Assembly (NCBI GenBank): GCA_018398765.1
Contig: JAHBMJ010001823.1
Coordinates: forward strand, 8,429 to 72,428
Direction of reading: 5' to 3'
Source of the DNA: Chromera velia
Taxonomy: Eukaryota > Sar > Chromeraceae
DNA length: 64,000 nt
Within the stretch, counting starts at the first letter, position 1. The number at the start of each line of letters is the position of its first letter. The notes under the pieces are model-generated. The model was not told where the DNA came from. It did not search any database and saw only the letters and a list, made by a program, of their open reading frames with translations. Shown one piece after another: positions 26,068-39,462 of this stretch. The translations under genes and the position numbers were made by a program.

Positions 26068-27451
26068 TCAATTCAATTTCTGCGTCTGCTCGCCCCTGTC
26101 CAAGAGCACGTGCATCATCCCTGCCACCGGCATGCTGCAGAGCGCACACCTGGAGGGGCGGTCGATAGCTGCGCAGTTCAGACAGAGGGCCAAGTGACGG
26201 CAGGGCGCCAGGACAACCGACCTCTCCCCTTCCTGACACAAGACGCACCTCCACCTCCGTCTCTCCGTCTGCTGCTGCCTCTTTTCCTCCTCTTCTGCCT
26301 CGTCTCGGTCGTGGCCCTTCTTCGAGTACCGCCCTGAGTCAGACACACACACACACACTCTTACACAAATCTGTATGTGCATACATGCACGCCCTCATTC
26401 ACACACACAGAGGCGCAAAGACATCGACGAAGAGACGCACGCGAAGCGCAGACAGAGAATCCATTCGAAATACGATTGAGAAGTCTGACAAAGATGACAA
26501 AAAAGGCGCGGAAGTCCAAGAAAATGGCGCATGCAGTGTGTGTGGGGGAGGGAAAGCAGAGAGAAAGCCAAGCCAAAGAACGGCAGACACACACGCCCAG
26601 CTAGAGAGGCTGTTTTGATCCCGTCGTCACCCACTCAAATTAAGTCCAGTGGTCCCATGCAGAGAGAGGAAGGAAAGTCTTTCCAAGGAGGGAAGAATAA
26701 AGAGGGGAAGAGAGAAGATCAAAACCGGAGAAGACAACAAGGCCCACGAAGACCCAGAGAGCGTTCCACTGCAGAAAAAACTGTTCATTTACCCCTTTGT
26801 CAGGCCTGTTCCCTTTGTCTGTCTGACCTTCGAAAGCGTTTTCCTGTCCCCAGTTCCGGTCTTCCATGAGGAACGCAGGGAGGGGAAGCGACTCCGGGGA
26901 CTGCATGCCGGACTCCGCACAGTGGAGGAACAGCTTGTTGCGCACCCTCCCGAGACGCTCGTAGAGTCTGCACGCACACAGGCAGGCAGGCAGGCAGAAA
27001 ACGGATGGTCGACAAAGCGACAAGTTGATGCACGGAGGAGCCTTGACTGCGTGGATCTCTCTGCCGGTGTTGTGTTGATTCATTCGTTCGCTGCCTGTAT
27101 GTATGAATATCGATTTGACAAGATGGATAGAAATGCCACGATAGAGAGAGGCGGGAAAGGAAGGAGAGCAGGAGATGAACAACAAAAAAGTGGGAGGGAT
27201 GAGCAGTCTCAGTCAGATTGTTTGGCGTTGGTCGTATGTCTGCGGCTGTCTCCAGCAAGGGCAGGCAAAGAAAGGAGACGCCTCGATCGATCAAGGAGGA
27301 AGTGAGAGGGCGGGACAAACGGAAGGAGAGGAAAGGAGAGCAGGCGAAGAAGCCAAACACCAAGAGCACCCCACGAAAATGAGTGAGACAGGCAGAGAGA
27401 GTATCATGCCCAAAGCTCAGAACCGCACAGTAGAACGACGCAATTCGGGCG

Positions 27452-27487
<36 letters not shown>

Positions 27488-28749
27488 GAGGCACAGAGAG
27501 AGCGGGGGGGTTGGAGAGGGAGAAACAGAGAGAGAAACGGACTTGAGAGCAGAGTCAAGCAACATGGCCGATTCGGGATCAGCCTCCAGATCTCTCTCTC
27601 TGTCCCCCCTTTCCCAGTCTCTCTCTCTGTCTATGCATCCGAGTGCACCACGGTAGTAGTCAGATCCCCCTCGGCCCCCAGGGGAGAGGTACAGCATCTT
27701 CTCCCTCCTCTCCCTCTCCCTCTCGTACTTCTCGAGGGCATACATCGAGTCCTGACGTTCCAGGGCTGCCAGGCTGCTGCCCACGCAGACCCCGTCAGAC
27801 GTCCCCGCAGAGGGCCCCGACAACAAATAACCCCCCAGGCCACTCCGCTCGTTTTCCTTCTGCTGCTGCTGCATGACGAGTCTGCTACCCCCCACAGAGA
27901 ATCCACCCGCGTCTGCCCGTCTCTTGAGGCCCTTCAGATCTCTCTCCTGTGTGTACAACTTCTCCCTCTCCCTCTCTGAAGGGATGTCGTCCAGGCCCAA
28001 CATCTGACTCAGACCCAGCATCTCCGCAGTGGGGGGGGGAGGGGGGGGCTGCATCTTCAGAGCGGAGGCGGGAACGCGGGCGATGAGGGGAGAACGGGAG
28101 GGACCAAAATAGCCCTCCTTCTTCTTCACGGGGGATACCTGTCGAGTCGGCATCTCAGCAGGCGACTGCTGTGGAGAACTGTGCATAATCATGAGGGGCT
28201 TCCCGCTTGCATCTGCAACTGCGACTGAAGCCGAGGCGGGAGGTCGGTCGAGAATGTTGACCTGACCGCTGCCGCCAGCCCCATTCCCATTCATATGCCC
28301 GTTCAGATTCTCCTCATTCACCGCCTCCCCTCCCCTCAGACTCCTGGCCGCAGCTGCTTCTTTTGCGAGATCGGTTTCCGGCTGCAGGGAGAGAGGCTCG
28401 GGAAGCACGACTTCGTCTAAGGAGCCAGGCAGTTGTCTGCCTCCCTTCTTCTCTCCGCCTGCCGTTGCTGTTGAGGAGACGCCCAGCAGAGACACAGATC
28501 GCCCCGCACCCGCAGGACCAGAGGGAGAAGGAAGAGCGCCCCCTCCCCCTACCAGAGAGGACAGAGAAGGTCCGCCCCCATTCTCCAAAACGGAAGTCCC
28601 GCCTCTCAGAGGTATCGGCGTCTCCTGAGCACGGAGGGAGAAGCATGATTCAGATGCGCAATACTCCCCAAGGATCCGCATACGCAAACGTTACAGACAC
28701 GCACAGAGGCCGGGGCAGAAAAAAGAAAAGAAAGAAAGAAAGGAAGGAG

Positions 28750-28782
<33 letters not shown>

Positions 28783-31233
28783 GAAGAAAGGAAGAAAGAC
28801 CGCAAGAAAGAAAGGAAGAAAGACACAGACAGAGTCACTTCCTCCCTCCACTCACCCCCGTGGGTCCAGAATCGAACAGAGAGATGGCAGTGTTCAGATG
28901 AGCAAACGAATCCGCATCCTCCTCTCCCAATTCGCTTCTGTCGTCGTCCCTCAGGTCACCGCTCTGGACAGAGAACGGCCCCCTCAAAGTCTCACCATCA
29001 TCTCCCACACCAGCTGTGGTGCGCCAGAAGGACCCAGCAGGACCCCCCCAAAGACCCCCGAGAGGAACGTTGGCATCCTCCTCGTCCTCGTCTATTCCCA
29101 CCGGCAGCATCCCCGTCTTGTCCTTTGAAGAACCCCCCAAAAACTGCAAACACAGAGAGAGGAAGGGGGGGTTGGCAGGTCGTCCTCTCTCTCTCTCTCT
29201 CTCTTCACTTTGAAGCATCGATCAATCATTCAATCCACAGAAAGGAGTCCGCACAGCACAGCACAGCACAGCACAGCACAGCACAAAGGAATCTCTTCTC
29301 CAATCCCCCCTCCTCCTCACACCTTCTGTTCATCGAAAGAGACTCGATCAGATCAATCGAAAGAGTACAGATGGATGGATGGATGGATGGATCGATGAAA
29401 CAGTGGACACAAAACGCAAACAAGCGGTTGGACCAACAAAAGCGTGTGCGTGCAGACGCTCTCAGCCCCTCCTGAGACATACACGCACATACACACTTTT
29501 CAGAGACAGACAGAAAAGCGGAGACATGTGATCGACAGATAGCATCTCTCTCTCTCTCTCTCTCTATGTCTTCAATCCCTCCCCTCCCCCCCCCTGACCG
29601 GCAGAACAGGCAGATCGTCTTCGTCCTCCTCACTCTTCAGCCTCTGCCTCGTCTCTCTTTCCCCATGCACGGTCTCGAGCTCACCCTCCACTCTGCCGCC
29701 TCCATGCCCCCCCGCTCCCTCCTTTCCAGACGATGCCTCTCTTTCTTTCTTGTTCGTTTTGTTCTTGGCCTTCGCAGAAGGGGAAGGGCAGTGAGACGAA
29801 GGGGGGAAGGCGAAGAGCGTGCTATGAAGGTCAGAAGGCGCAGGAAGCGTGTGCTCTCGCCGCGCCCCTTCCCGTCTCGCCCCCTCTGCGCCGCCGATCC
29901 CAAGAAGCCCTCCCTCTGCACTTCCCCTTCGTCCCGCCTGTTCTCTTCCCGACTCCGGGGGGACAGACACCGCTCTTGCCGTCTCTAGATCCGCAAACAG
30001 ACCCCTCATGCCCCCCCCATGCGAAGTCACCCCTCCGATCCCAAGGGCCCCCCCGTCAGGCAGTCCCTCCATCCCCTGCCCGCCCGGAAGCAGTGGCCCC
30101 CCCGGCGGGGACACACAGGAGGGTATCAACGGGTCGGCGGAGGCAGATCCAGAGGCGACCCCTGTCGCTGTCCACCCTCGACCAATCAGAGGTGGCGGTG
30201 ACGGGTGCTGCAGAGAAGAGAAGAGAAGAAAAAACGATACACACGCAGGAAGCGAAAGGGAGAGGGAGAGATCGTCAGACATGGGACGCATCCGTTCAAC
30301 GTTTTGCTCCCCCCTCCGCAGTCACGAAACCTCCCGAGAGCACTTGCCCTACAGGCAGCAGGATGATACGGTGAAAAAAAAAAGTATCACGGATCATGCA
30401 GACCACTCTGCATGAGTCCGGACAGAGAACAGAGAGGACAGGGAGGGGAACATTTTGTCGCCTGGCAGCAGGCACACATGCATGACAGCTGGACAGACAA
30501 AGGCACACACAATAAAACACTCTCCGAAGAACAGACAAGACAGTCAGTCCAGTTTCTGGCCGAAATACCCATTCTCTCCGTCTTTCTTCTTCCCTCTTAC
30601 CTCAGATTCAGTGTACCCCGGATGCGGCGATCCCGTCCCCTGCGACAGTGGTTGCTGCACAGGGCTCGCTTCCGTGTCTGTCTGGTCACCCCCTTCTCTC
30701 TGCTCGTCCCTTTTTCTTTCGCCCTCCCCCCCACCTGGGTGCATGCCTCCCATGCCCCCTCCCAAACCTGCGGCGGCTGCCCCCGGAAAGTCCATCCCCC
30801 CACGGCCCCCCGAGAGGAAAAATCGCCTCGCCCACTCCCGGGGAACATTTCCCCCCCCCTGCTGCATCATGGCTGTCTGCCACGCCATCATCGCCTCCCG
30901 CCACCCCCTCATGTTGCTCCACTCAGGAGGCATGGGGAAAGAAGTGTCGTCTCCACGCTGCGAAGAGGACCCTCCCCCCTCTCCCTGTCCTTGCTGCTGC
31001 TGGGCACGGGCGGCAGTCATTCTCTGGAGCATCGTCATCCACGCAGCCCCAGCCGCCGGATCCCCCATGTGCCCCCATCCCGGTGGACCAGGGGGGAATC
31101 TGCCTCCTGGCCCTCCTGGCCCTCCTGGCTGTTGTTGGCCGTTTCTGCATACCCAGTCATTCATACAGTCAGTCGGTCAGTTATTTGGTGTGTCGATGGG
31201 CAGAGGGGTGCACACATGCAGAAAGGTGGCGTC

Positions 31234-31273
<40 letters not shown>

Positions 31274-34200
31274 AGACCGAAGGAACAGCGCGGCTTCCAG
31301 ACAGCCACGCGAACTCTGGCGAAAGACGCAAAGCTTCAATCAGGTGGAAGAAAGAAAAGAATCATGGAAGAAAGGAAGAAGTGTGTACCCAAAACAAAGA
31401 CGAGGGTGTGTGACCATTTGCAGTGCCATCTGAAGCTGCATCCTCTTTATAGCAAGATAGCACACTCACCCACTGACCGAGAGCCATCCGATCCAGCACC
31501 CCCTCCCTGTTGCTGTGCTGCCATCCAGGCGCCAGGGCCCTGCAGCCCGAGGCTCATCCCCATGGCTGCGCCTGCCAGGCCGGCCCACCAACCGGGAATG
31601 GGCATCTGGGGGTACCCGTGAGGGCCCATCATCGGGTGCCCAGGCATCGGCATGCCGGAGCCGTCTACACCAGGGATGCCGGGGCCCTCTTCTCCTCCCT
31701 CTGCGTCTCTCTCGAATGACCCCCGCTGCTGTTCTTCCTGGGTCTGCGAGGGCCCCCCTCGGTGCGAGACGGCCCCGGCAGCAGTGTGATCGTCGAGGAA
31801 GTATTGAGGATGCGCGGCAGTGAGATCGTCTGCTGAGGCCGACCCCGAGTCGTGGTGGCCCTCTGCGACGCCCTTCCGGCCGGGGAGGCCTTGGAGGTCG
31901 CCTGCCCCTGCTGCAGTGCCCCCCTGCGGATACGGCAAGATCGGAGGGGGCTGGAGCAGGGGGCCCTGGCCGTCGTGGAATTCGTCCTGTGGTTGCAGTT
32001 GCTGCTGCTGAAGGTTTTCTGCGGAGTGCTGACCAGGCTGCAGGCAATGCACAGACAGTCAGACAGACAGACAGACAGAGAGGTTCAGGGGCATGAATGA
32101 GAAAAGAAAGAAAGGGGGCGGGAAGGGAAGGAAAGGCCGACGAAGCATTGAGGCCCCCCAAAAAAGCAGAGACGCAGACAGGCCGACGTGCAGACTGCGG
32201 GCAAACGACCACAGAGACAGTTTTTTCTTTACCACATTAGCGTCTGTCTCTTTTCTGCACCTGACCCTTCCGACCACCGCCACAAAAGAAGGGGGAAATC
32301 GCCGCAGAGACAGACAGAGAGAGCAAACCTGAGCACGGGTTCACCCATTTTACTGCCTCACTGGATTGATTTGATTTGATTTCCCTTCATTTGACATAGC
32401 GGGACGCCAACCAATGAATGAGGAACCAGCCAGTCATCCCACCAACCAACCGACCTGAATCAAAGCCGCAAAGGGGTTCACAGGAAGGGAGGCGGCACCT
32501 CCCGGTGGAGGGAGCAGAGGGAGAGAAATTCCGTGATTGAGGAGCTCATCCCTTCCCCCCTCTGCCCCCGGGGTCTCAAGAGAGGGCCCCGGCTGTGGGA
32601 GTACAGCAGGGAAAGCAGAAGTAGTCCCTCCGTTCTCCCTTTCTCTCTCTTCCACGTGCAGATGCTGATCTCCATGTTGATGATTAAATCCGGGGGGGTG
32701 GAAGGGTATGCCTCCCCCCTGAAGATCGTCTTGATGCTGATGGGGGGGCTGCGACGACAGGAGAGGGGGGGGGAGGGCGTGGGAAGGAATTTCCCTTTCC
32801 CTTTCGAGGTCTGCAGAGGCAGATCCCGACACCCCAAGATGACCAGAAGAAGGCCGGACGCTTATACCCATGGAAGCCAGCGCTTGGGTAATCGCAGCAC
32901 CTTCCCCTTCCTCCCCCCCCTCCTCCACCGGCCTGTCTCCCCTTTCACTTCCCTCACGACTCCCAAAACCCGGAGGCGGCCCGTCAGCTGCTGAGGGAAG
33001 GGATCTGTGTGTCCCGCTGGCGTCCGGCAAGAGGGGGCCGCGGGGCGGGATCAGGTTCGTCGGACTGCTGCCCGCCCCTGCTCCTGCTCCACCCGACCCC
33101 CCCCTTTCTCTTTCCATATCCCCTCCTCCTCCTCTGTCACCCCCACAGCCCAAGAGGTCCCTCAACTGCTGGTTCATTTGGGACTTAAAATCCAACCCCC
33201 CGTTGCCTCTGCATAGATTTCGCAAGAAAGAAAGAAAGAAAGCACGAGAGAGATACGTCAAGGGGGAACGCGCAGTCAAGGGGGAACGCGCATGCTCTCG
33301 AGATCAAACGAAGGTTGTTCGTGTCTCCTTCGTGTGCCTTTTTGTCCTGAAATGCTATTCGTTCTACAGGGCAGAAAAGCGCCTTGCTGCAAAATTAATT
33401 CTAGGAGGGAAGGAAACACACAGAATGGGAGGGAGGACAACATAGAGAAGAGAAGAGAAGAGAAAAGCACTCAATTCCCTCCCTCTTCTCATGCAGACGA
33501 ACAAAAACACCACCCACGCACCCACCCGTTCTCGGAAGTCCCACCAGGCGCCCCAAAATTTGCACTCGACTCTTGTTGGTCTCTCCGTGAATACGGCGGA
33601 GGCAGGTCTGCCATATCCATCTCTGGAAGACGCGGGGGGCGATTCTGAGACGAGGCAGGGAGTCTGCTGAAGCCCTCGGTGGAAGAGAGGGGGCCAAAGG
33701 GACCTCCCCTCAGGGCCCTCTCTCTCATCTCCCTCTCCCTGAGATCTCTCTCTTTCATCGCCTCATACTCACGCGTCCTCTCTCTCTCCCGCGTCTCCCT
33801 CTCTCGGTATCCGATATCGAAGTCGTCCCGCCCCCTCCCGATCACTCCACCCCCCCCAAACGGATTTCCCAACGGGGACTGATCTCCAGGGCCCGGGGGG
33901 TAGTCAAAACCCCGAAAGTCCCGCGGGCCAAACCCGAAAAAACGGGGGGGAGGACCCCCCGCCCCCCCTCCCCTCATCATGCGGGGATCCCCTCTTCCAA
34001 CCCCGGGGCCTTCCCACGGAGGTCCAGGATAAAATCCGGGAGGCCCAAAACCACCGCGCCCCCGCATACCCCCCAAGGGAACCCCCCCCCTGCCGGGGGG
34101 ATAGGGTGGGAGAGGGATTCCGCCCCTCCCCATCATCATCATACGACGATCCCGCTCACGCTCCCAGTCTTCAGCTGCATCTCATGTAATTGCAGCACAC

Positions 34201-37200
34201 ACCAAAAAAACGGGCGAAAAGACGGTAAGCAGATTTCGACGACGCAAGCCTCGCTGACATGACGACAAAAAGGAAAAAAAGGAGACACTCCTGACAGAGA
34301 GAGAAGGGACGAGGGAGACGGCAAGCATCTTAATCTCAGAAGGCAAAAATCACCGCAACTCCAGCACTCCAACCAATCGACTCAGCACACTGCTGCAGGA
34401 TCTCTTTTCTTCTCTTCTCTTGTTATAAAGAGACACACACCAATCACTCCCTCCCTCCCTGATTCACTCACTCACTCGACTGACGCGTTCCCAACTCTCT
34501 CTTGTTCGGCGGTTTCAGCACGAGGGGCTTCGAGAATCCATCGCCCTCCCCTGTCGCCTCCTTCCCCCCGTCTTCCTCCCCCTTTGGCCCTGCCCGTGCC
34601 CCTTCTCCGCCCTCGCTTGCCCACTCGTCGCATGCATCCCCGAAAGCGCGGCGTGCGCGGCGATGGTGCATGGGTACTTCTGCCTCCGCATCTGAGGCGG
34701 TCTCCCTGATGTCGCCCCCCTGCCCCACCTCCATCAGCCACCGCTCCTCTCTTCCGTCTGCAGAGGGACCCCGGGATGTCGCTCGCATCGGCCGATCGAA
34801 GAGACGGCGGTCTGGCTGCCGCTCCTCACTCCGACCCCGGAGGCGGCTCCCTCCTCCCCCCCCTCCCCCGAAGGAATCAAAACGAGGGGGCGGAAGCCCT
34901 CCCCTCTCACCTTCTGCTGGCCATTCTCCCCCCCACACTGCTGACATCTGCTGCTGCATCTCTCTCTCTCTCCAGCTGCTGGGCCGAGGATGTTGTCTCA
35001 TGGCGTCCCCGTCGGCACTCAGCCTGCATACCCCGATCATGCATATGTGGAGGGAAGGAAGTACACATACGTGCATGCCCCCTATCTGCTGTCTGAGTGT
35101 CTGTCTATCAGAGTCTCTCTGTCTTTTACAAGGCATACAGCTCATGCATTCTCAGTTCAGACTGAAACCTCAGCACACCCTTTTCTTCGTTCAGGGCGAT
35201 CAACTGACACCTCACCCTCTTGTTCAAGGCGACCCATCAATTAACAAAAGTGAAGAGAAAGAAGAAGAGAAAGAGAGAGTCGGCGTGCAGGCGTGTAAAG
35301 CGTTCTTTTCGGGCCCTTTACTCACACACAATCCCACCCCTTTGTCCCTCCGTGGGTCTGTGTCTGTGTCTGTGTGTTCGTGTGTGTTTGTGTGTCCCTC
35401 CCTGCCTGTCTGCCTCCCTGCCGACCTTTCCTCCTCGTGGAGCATCTCGCGCGGATTTCCTGATTCCTCCTCTGCACCTCCACCACCTCCACGCTTCACC
35501 CTATCCGAAGAGGATCCGACGAAGTTGTGCGTCATGTCAAAACTCTTGTTGTTGTTGTTCTTCTCGTACTCATTCGGGGGGCTCGGGAGAGAATCTCCTC
35601 CTCTTCCTCGTCGAACGCCGTCGGATTTCATGCGAGGAGCCTCCTTTTCTCCCTCTCTCTCTCTGCCCCTTTTCTCTTTCTCCTCCGCTCCTCCTTCCTT
35701 CTTCCCGTCTTTCTTCATATCTCGGTCTCCAAGCTTCCGTCCGTCTTCCCTGTCTCTCTCTCGTTCTCCGTCTCGGTCTTCTTCTTCCTTCCGATTGACT
35801 TTCATCAGCTTCCTGGTGTCAAAACTCCCAGTGTCTCTCTCTCTCTCGAAAAAGTTTTCCTTCTCGTCCCTCAGTTCGTCATCGTCACCCCAGCAGTCCC
35901 CATCGTCCACAGCTGGCAGACTCATGTTGTCGTCTAGACTGCCCTCGTCTTCCTCGCCCTTGCCACCACCCCGCCCACCTCCCTCACTACGAGCCTCCCC
36001 CCCCTCGTAGCCGCCACGACGCCCGTACGGCCCCGAACCGTAAGGACCCCAGCCCCCTGACCGGTACCCTGAACCCCCCCCATAGCCCCCTCTGTAGCTA
36101 CTGAATCGGCTGCGGTAAGGCGGGGGGGATCTGTAAATGTGGCGATCCGAGGGGTGACGGGAGGAGAAGCTGCTGGGCCGGTCACCGAAGCGGCGGCCCG
36201 GACCTGAAATTCCCCCCCCACCCGGTCCCGGTCCCCCCCATCGATCTCTCTCTGAGGAGCCTCGGGGGCCCAGCGGAGCCAGGCCACGTGGCCCGTCTCT
36301 GATGGGGTGCCCGAGGTGATAACCGCCACGGGGACCTTCGTACGGGGGACGCCCCCCCCAGGGGCCTCTGGGAGGGGGCCCATGAGGCGCCCCCGGAGGA
36401 CCATAGTGGTAGCCTCCGTTTGGCCCTCCGTGAAGGTCCATGGGGGGGTGACGCTCCCTCGGGTCCCGGGAGTAGTAGGGCCCCGGCCCCGGGGGGGGGG
36501 CCGGAGGCTCTGGTGGTTGCCGGAAAGGGGGGGGCTGGTAGAGAGGTCGGTCCCTTTTTTCTGGTGCAGAAAGGATCTTGACTCCCGAGAAATCAGCCTC
36601 CTTTTCCTTTTCCTTCTCCTTGCTCGTTTCTCCGTCTCCTTTTTCTTTTTCCTTGTCCCCACCCCCACTCCCACCCCCACCCACCCCAGGACCTTCGTTC
36701 TCCCTGTCCATCTGTCTTTTTTCAGCTTCCCCCTCTTTACCGGCGGAGTCCTTTTCCGTCTCCTTCGAGGGTCTTCCAACCCCCTGGAGGTCTCTCTCAC
36801 TCCTGCCACGATCCCTGAGGTCTTGTTCACCCCTGTCACGATTCCTGAGATCTCTATCGCCCCTGTCACGATCCCCCGCCCCACGGGATGCTGAGTCGTC
36901 CCGCGAGTCCGACAGAGTAGGATTTTGGCTTCTATACGAATATCGGCCAGTCTCCCTTTCTCTCTCCCTGTCTTCCCTCAGGTCCCTGCTGCTGTCTCCA
37001 CCACGACTGCTGTACCTCGAGTAAGCAGCGTATCGAGGCACCTCTCTGGCCTCTCTGGTGTCTCTCTCTGGCAGCATGTCCCTCTCTCTGTCTCTCTCTC
37101 TTTCCGGTAGCATGTCTCTCTCTCTGTCTCTTCCCCCGTCTCTCTCCCTCTCCCTCTCTCTCTGTCGATAAGAGGAAGAAGCACCAGAGGTACGGCCTGT

Positions 37201-37526
37201 TGGGGGCGTGGACGGAACACGCGTAGAGGAGAGAGAAGAGACGTGAGCAGGCGCCCTGCCACCTCCCCCCTTCTCTCCCGTCTCCCCCCTACCCCCTTTA
37301 TCCTCTTCCTCCTGCCCCCTGCCTCTGGGATCCTCTCTGTCTCTGTCTCTGTCTCGAGATGAGACTTTCTCCGCGTTCTGCTGCTTCCTACTGCTCTCCT
37401 TCAAGTCGAATTCCCCCCCCGACCCCCCAAGACCCCCTCCAGCAGCAGACGTCCGTGAGGAACGCCCCCGAGACAACACCAGACCCTCGGCAGCAGGAGA
37501 CGACGGAGCTCCTCTGCCCCTTCCTC
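26068..37526 (-). CDS. Giant disordered protein with C-terminal RING finger, exons 2-12
   Basis: Exons in transcript order: 37526-35426, 35023-34476, 34174-33526, 33208-32455, 32037-31478, 31144-30601, 30207-29599, 29143-28856, 28624-27543, 26967-26828, 26333-26068. Every join keeps phase, giving about 2,512 residues plus a short first exon. The first large exon is RE/RD-dipeptide and GGY/RGG-rich (SYRQRERERERDGG, GRRGGYEGG); later exons are rich in Pro, Gly, Met and Gln, like nuclear RNA-binding or scaffold proteins. The penultimate exon is the only compact region (LYERLGRVRNKLFLHC). The last exon has a RING-HC finger, C-x2-C-x11-C-x-H-x3-C-x2-C-x8-C-x2-C (CVLCQEGE, CRHLALCLNC, CALC), close to the C-terminal fingers of IAP and Mahogunin-type E3 ligases. 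A ubiquitin-ligase role is inferred from this finger alone. No RRM or other RNA-binding fold is visible. Six of ten introns start GTC. Confidence 0.87.
28717..28822 (-). repeat. GAAA-type microsatellite in a RING-gene intron
   Basis: Imperfect GAAA/GGAA repeat on the plus strand, so TTTC on the sense strand, lying between the exons ending at 28856 and starting at 28624. It yields Phe/Leu/Ser and Lys/Glu open frames that are not genes. Confidence 0.9.
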
Positions 37527-37972
37527 CTGCAAGCAACAGTAAAACAAAGCGAGGGAATTAAGGGTAAGTTGCCGTTTCTTTTTATGATCACACCAGGGTT
37601 CGAAGGAGAGACTGTCTATCTTGAGGACGTCTTTCTGGGTGCGTGGGGGTGAGTGAACCGATATGTTCGTTCAAGTAAGTGTAGATGTGTGAAGGGGGGG
37701 CAAGCACGCCTGCCTGGAGGACAGAAACAGAAAACAGAGAAAGTAGGAGACTTCGCCTGTCGCTTTCGTTTCGCCCCGAGCTGACCACCAAAACTTTTTT
37801 CGGGGCATGGAACGATGAAAGGATAGAAGCACGGAAAGTGAAAGCGGGAAGAATGGAAAAAGGGGAAGAAGAAGACTGAGGATACGGAAAAAGGGGAGTG
37901 ATTCGAACTCGCTCAATCGAAGCACAATTGGACAGACACGAGAAACTTCCATCCTCCACCCCCCCCCCCCCC

Positions 37973-38067
37973 NNNNNNNNNNNNNNNNNNNNNNNNNNNN
38001 NNNNNNNNNNNNNNNNNNNNNNNNNNNNNNNNNNNNNNNNNNNNNNNNNNNNNNNNNNNNNNNNNNN
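37973..38067. other. Assembly gap next to the 38-bp repeat array
   Basis: About 95 N, entered from the left through a run of 14 C and left directly into the first visible copy of the 38-bp repeat. The array may therefore be longer than shown. Confidence 0.99.
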
Positions 38068-38827
38068 AACTTCCTGCAGGGGCATGCATGCACAAACAGA
38101 TGATGAACTTCCTGCAGGGGCATGCATGCACAAACAGATGATGAACTTCCTGCAGGGGCATGCATGCACAAACAGATGATGAACTTCCTGCAGGGGCATG
38201 CATGCACAAACAGATGATGAACTTCCTGCAGGGGCATGCATGCACAAACAGATGATGAACTTCCTGCAGGGGCATGCATGCACAAACAGATGATGAACTT
38301 CCTGCAGGGGCATGCATGCACAAACAGATGATGAACTTCCTGCAGGGGCATGCATGCACAAACAGATGATGAACTTCCTGCAGGGGCATGCATGCACAAA
38401 CAGATGATGAACTTCCTGCAGGGGCATGCATGCACAAACAGATGATGAACTTCCTGCAGGGGCATGCATGCACAAACAGATGATGAACTTCCTGCAGGGG
38501 CATGCATGCACAAACAGATGATGAACTTCCTGCAGGGGCATGCATGCACAAACAGATGATGAACTTCCTGCAGGGGCATGCATGCACAAACAGATGATGA
38601 ACTTCCTGCAGGGGCATGCATGCACAAACAGATGATGAACTTCCTGCAGGGGCATGCATGCACAAACAGATGATGAACTTCCTGCAGGGGCATGCATGCA
38701 CAAACAGATGATGAACTTCCTGCAGGGGCATGCATGCACAAACAGATGATGAACTTCCTGCAGGGGCATGCATGCACAAACAGATGATGAACTTCCTGCA
38801 GGGGCATGCATGCACAAACAGATGATG
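38068..38827 (-). repeat. Minisatellite: 20 identical copies of a 38-bp unit
   Basis: Twenty head-to-tail copies, exactly 760 bp, with no difference that I can see between copies. Each unit contains CTTCCTGCAGGGGC followed by the self-complementary GCATGCATGC and then an A-rich part. There are no spacers between units, so it is not a CRISPR array. Because 38 is not a multiple of three, all frames stay open on the minus strand (Cys-Met-Pro-Leu-Gln type repeats), but the array lies where the first intron of the RING gene would be and no splice site supports it as coding. Perfect identity implies recent expansion or homogenisation. Confidence 0.97.
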
Positions 38828-39434
38828 AAACAATCACTGCATCGCATCTCAATTTCAATTTCATCGGATGCCATGACTGTTCTAAGAAGACAACCGAAGG
38901 GAGGGACACGAACAGAGCGCGAGCAAAAGAGGAAGGAACCAAGAGATGGACAGACTCATGCTCTGACGCGGTCATACATACTGTGTGGCATAAGCACGGA
39001 GAGGTCTACGTGAGTGTCTGTGCCAGAAAGACCACACAAGCAGAACGGCAGTAAAGCGGGAGGAAGAGAGAGTGCTTGCTCGGACATCCACGGAAAGAGC
39101 AACGAAGAAACAGACGAAGAAAGGGAGAGAGATGCTTCGAAGGCCACCTACCTTTTCTCCGCGGCTCGTCAGAGAAAGAAGCAAAAACAAAAGTGGTGTC
39201 TTCTCTTTTTTTGAAGCCGACAGAGAGACTTTCCCCCCCCAGCCTTGAAAGCGCCTTTCCCTCCCAGTTGACTTCACGCTGCTCCTCCTGCTGCTCTCAG
39301 ATGCAGCAGATGGATGGTGCCTGCATGCAGACACCCACCGAAAAGAGACGGGGAACAAGCTCAGCTTCAGAGGGAGCCAATGTGTCAATCGGAAAAGGCC
39401 ATCAACTACCCTCGTTCAATTTGCTCCAGCCTAC

Positions 39435-39462
39435 CCCCCGCGCGTGGTTGCAGACGGAACAT
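39435..39462 (-). CDS. Tentative first exon of the RING-finger gene
   Basis: ATG at 39462 opens MFRLQPRAG and ends one base into the next codon at a donor GTAGGC. That phase is exactly what the acceptor at 37527 needs, and with it the whole gene is 7,569 bases, a multiple of three (2,522 residues). The intron would be about 1.9 kb and would contain the 38-bp repeat array and a gap. Nothing else proves this exon, and another start in the gap or upstream is possible. Confidence 0.3.

Noticed and set aside
29572-31413. Plus-strand frames of 190-390 codons opposite the RING gene
   Set aside because: They are Pro/Ser/Arg-rich shadows of the Gly/Pro/Met-rich minus-strand exons. The minus-strand joins keep phase, while these have no supported splice sites.
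38068-38827. CRISPR-like array or repetitive protein of over 300 residues on the minus strand
   Set aside because: There are no spacers between the 38-bp units, and open frames arise in every phase simply because the unit lacks stops. No splice sites or start support a protein.
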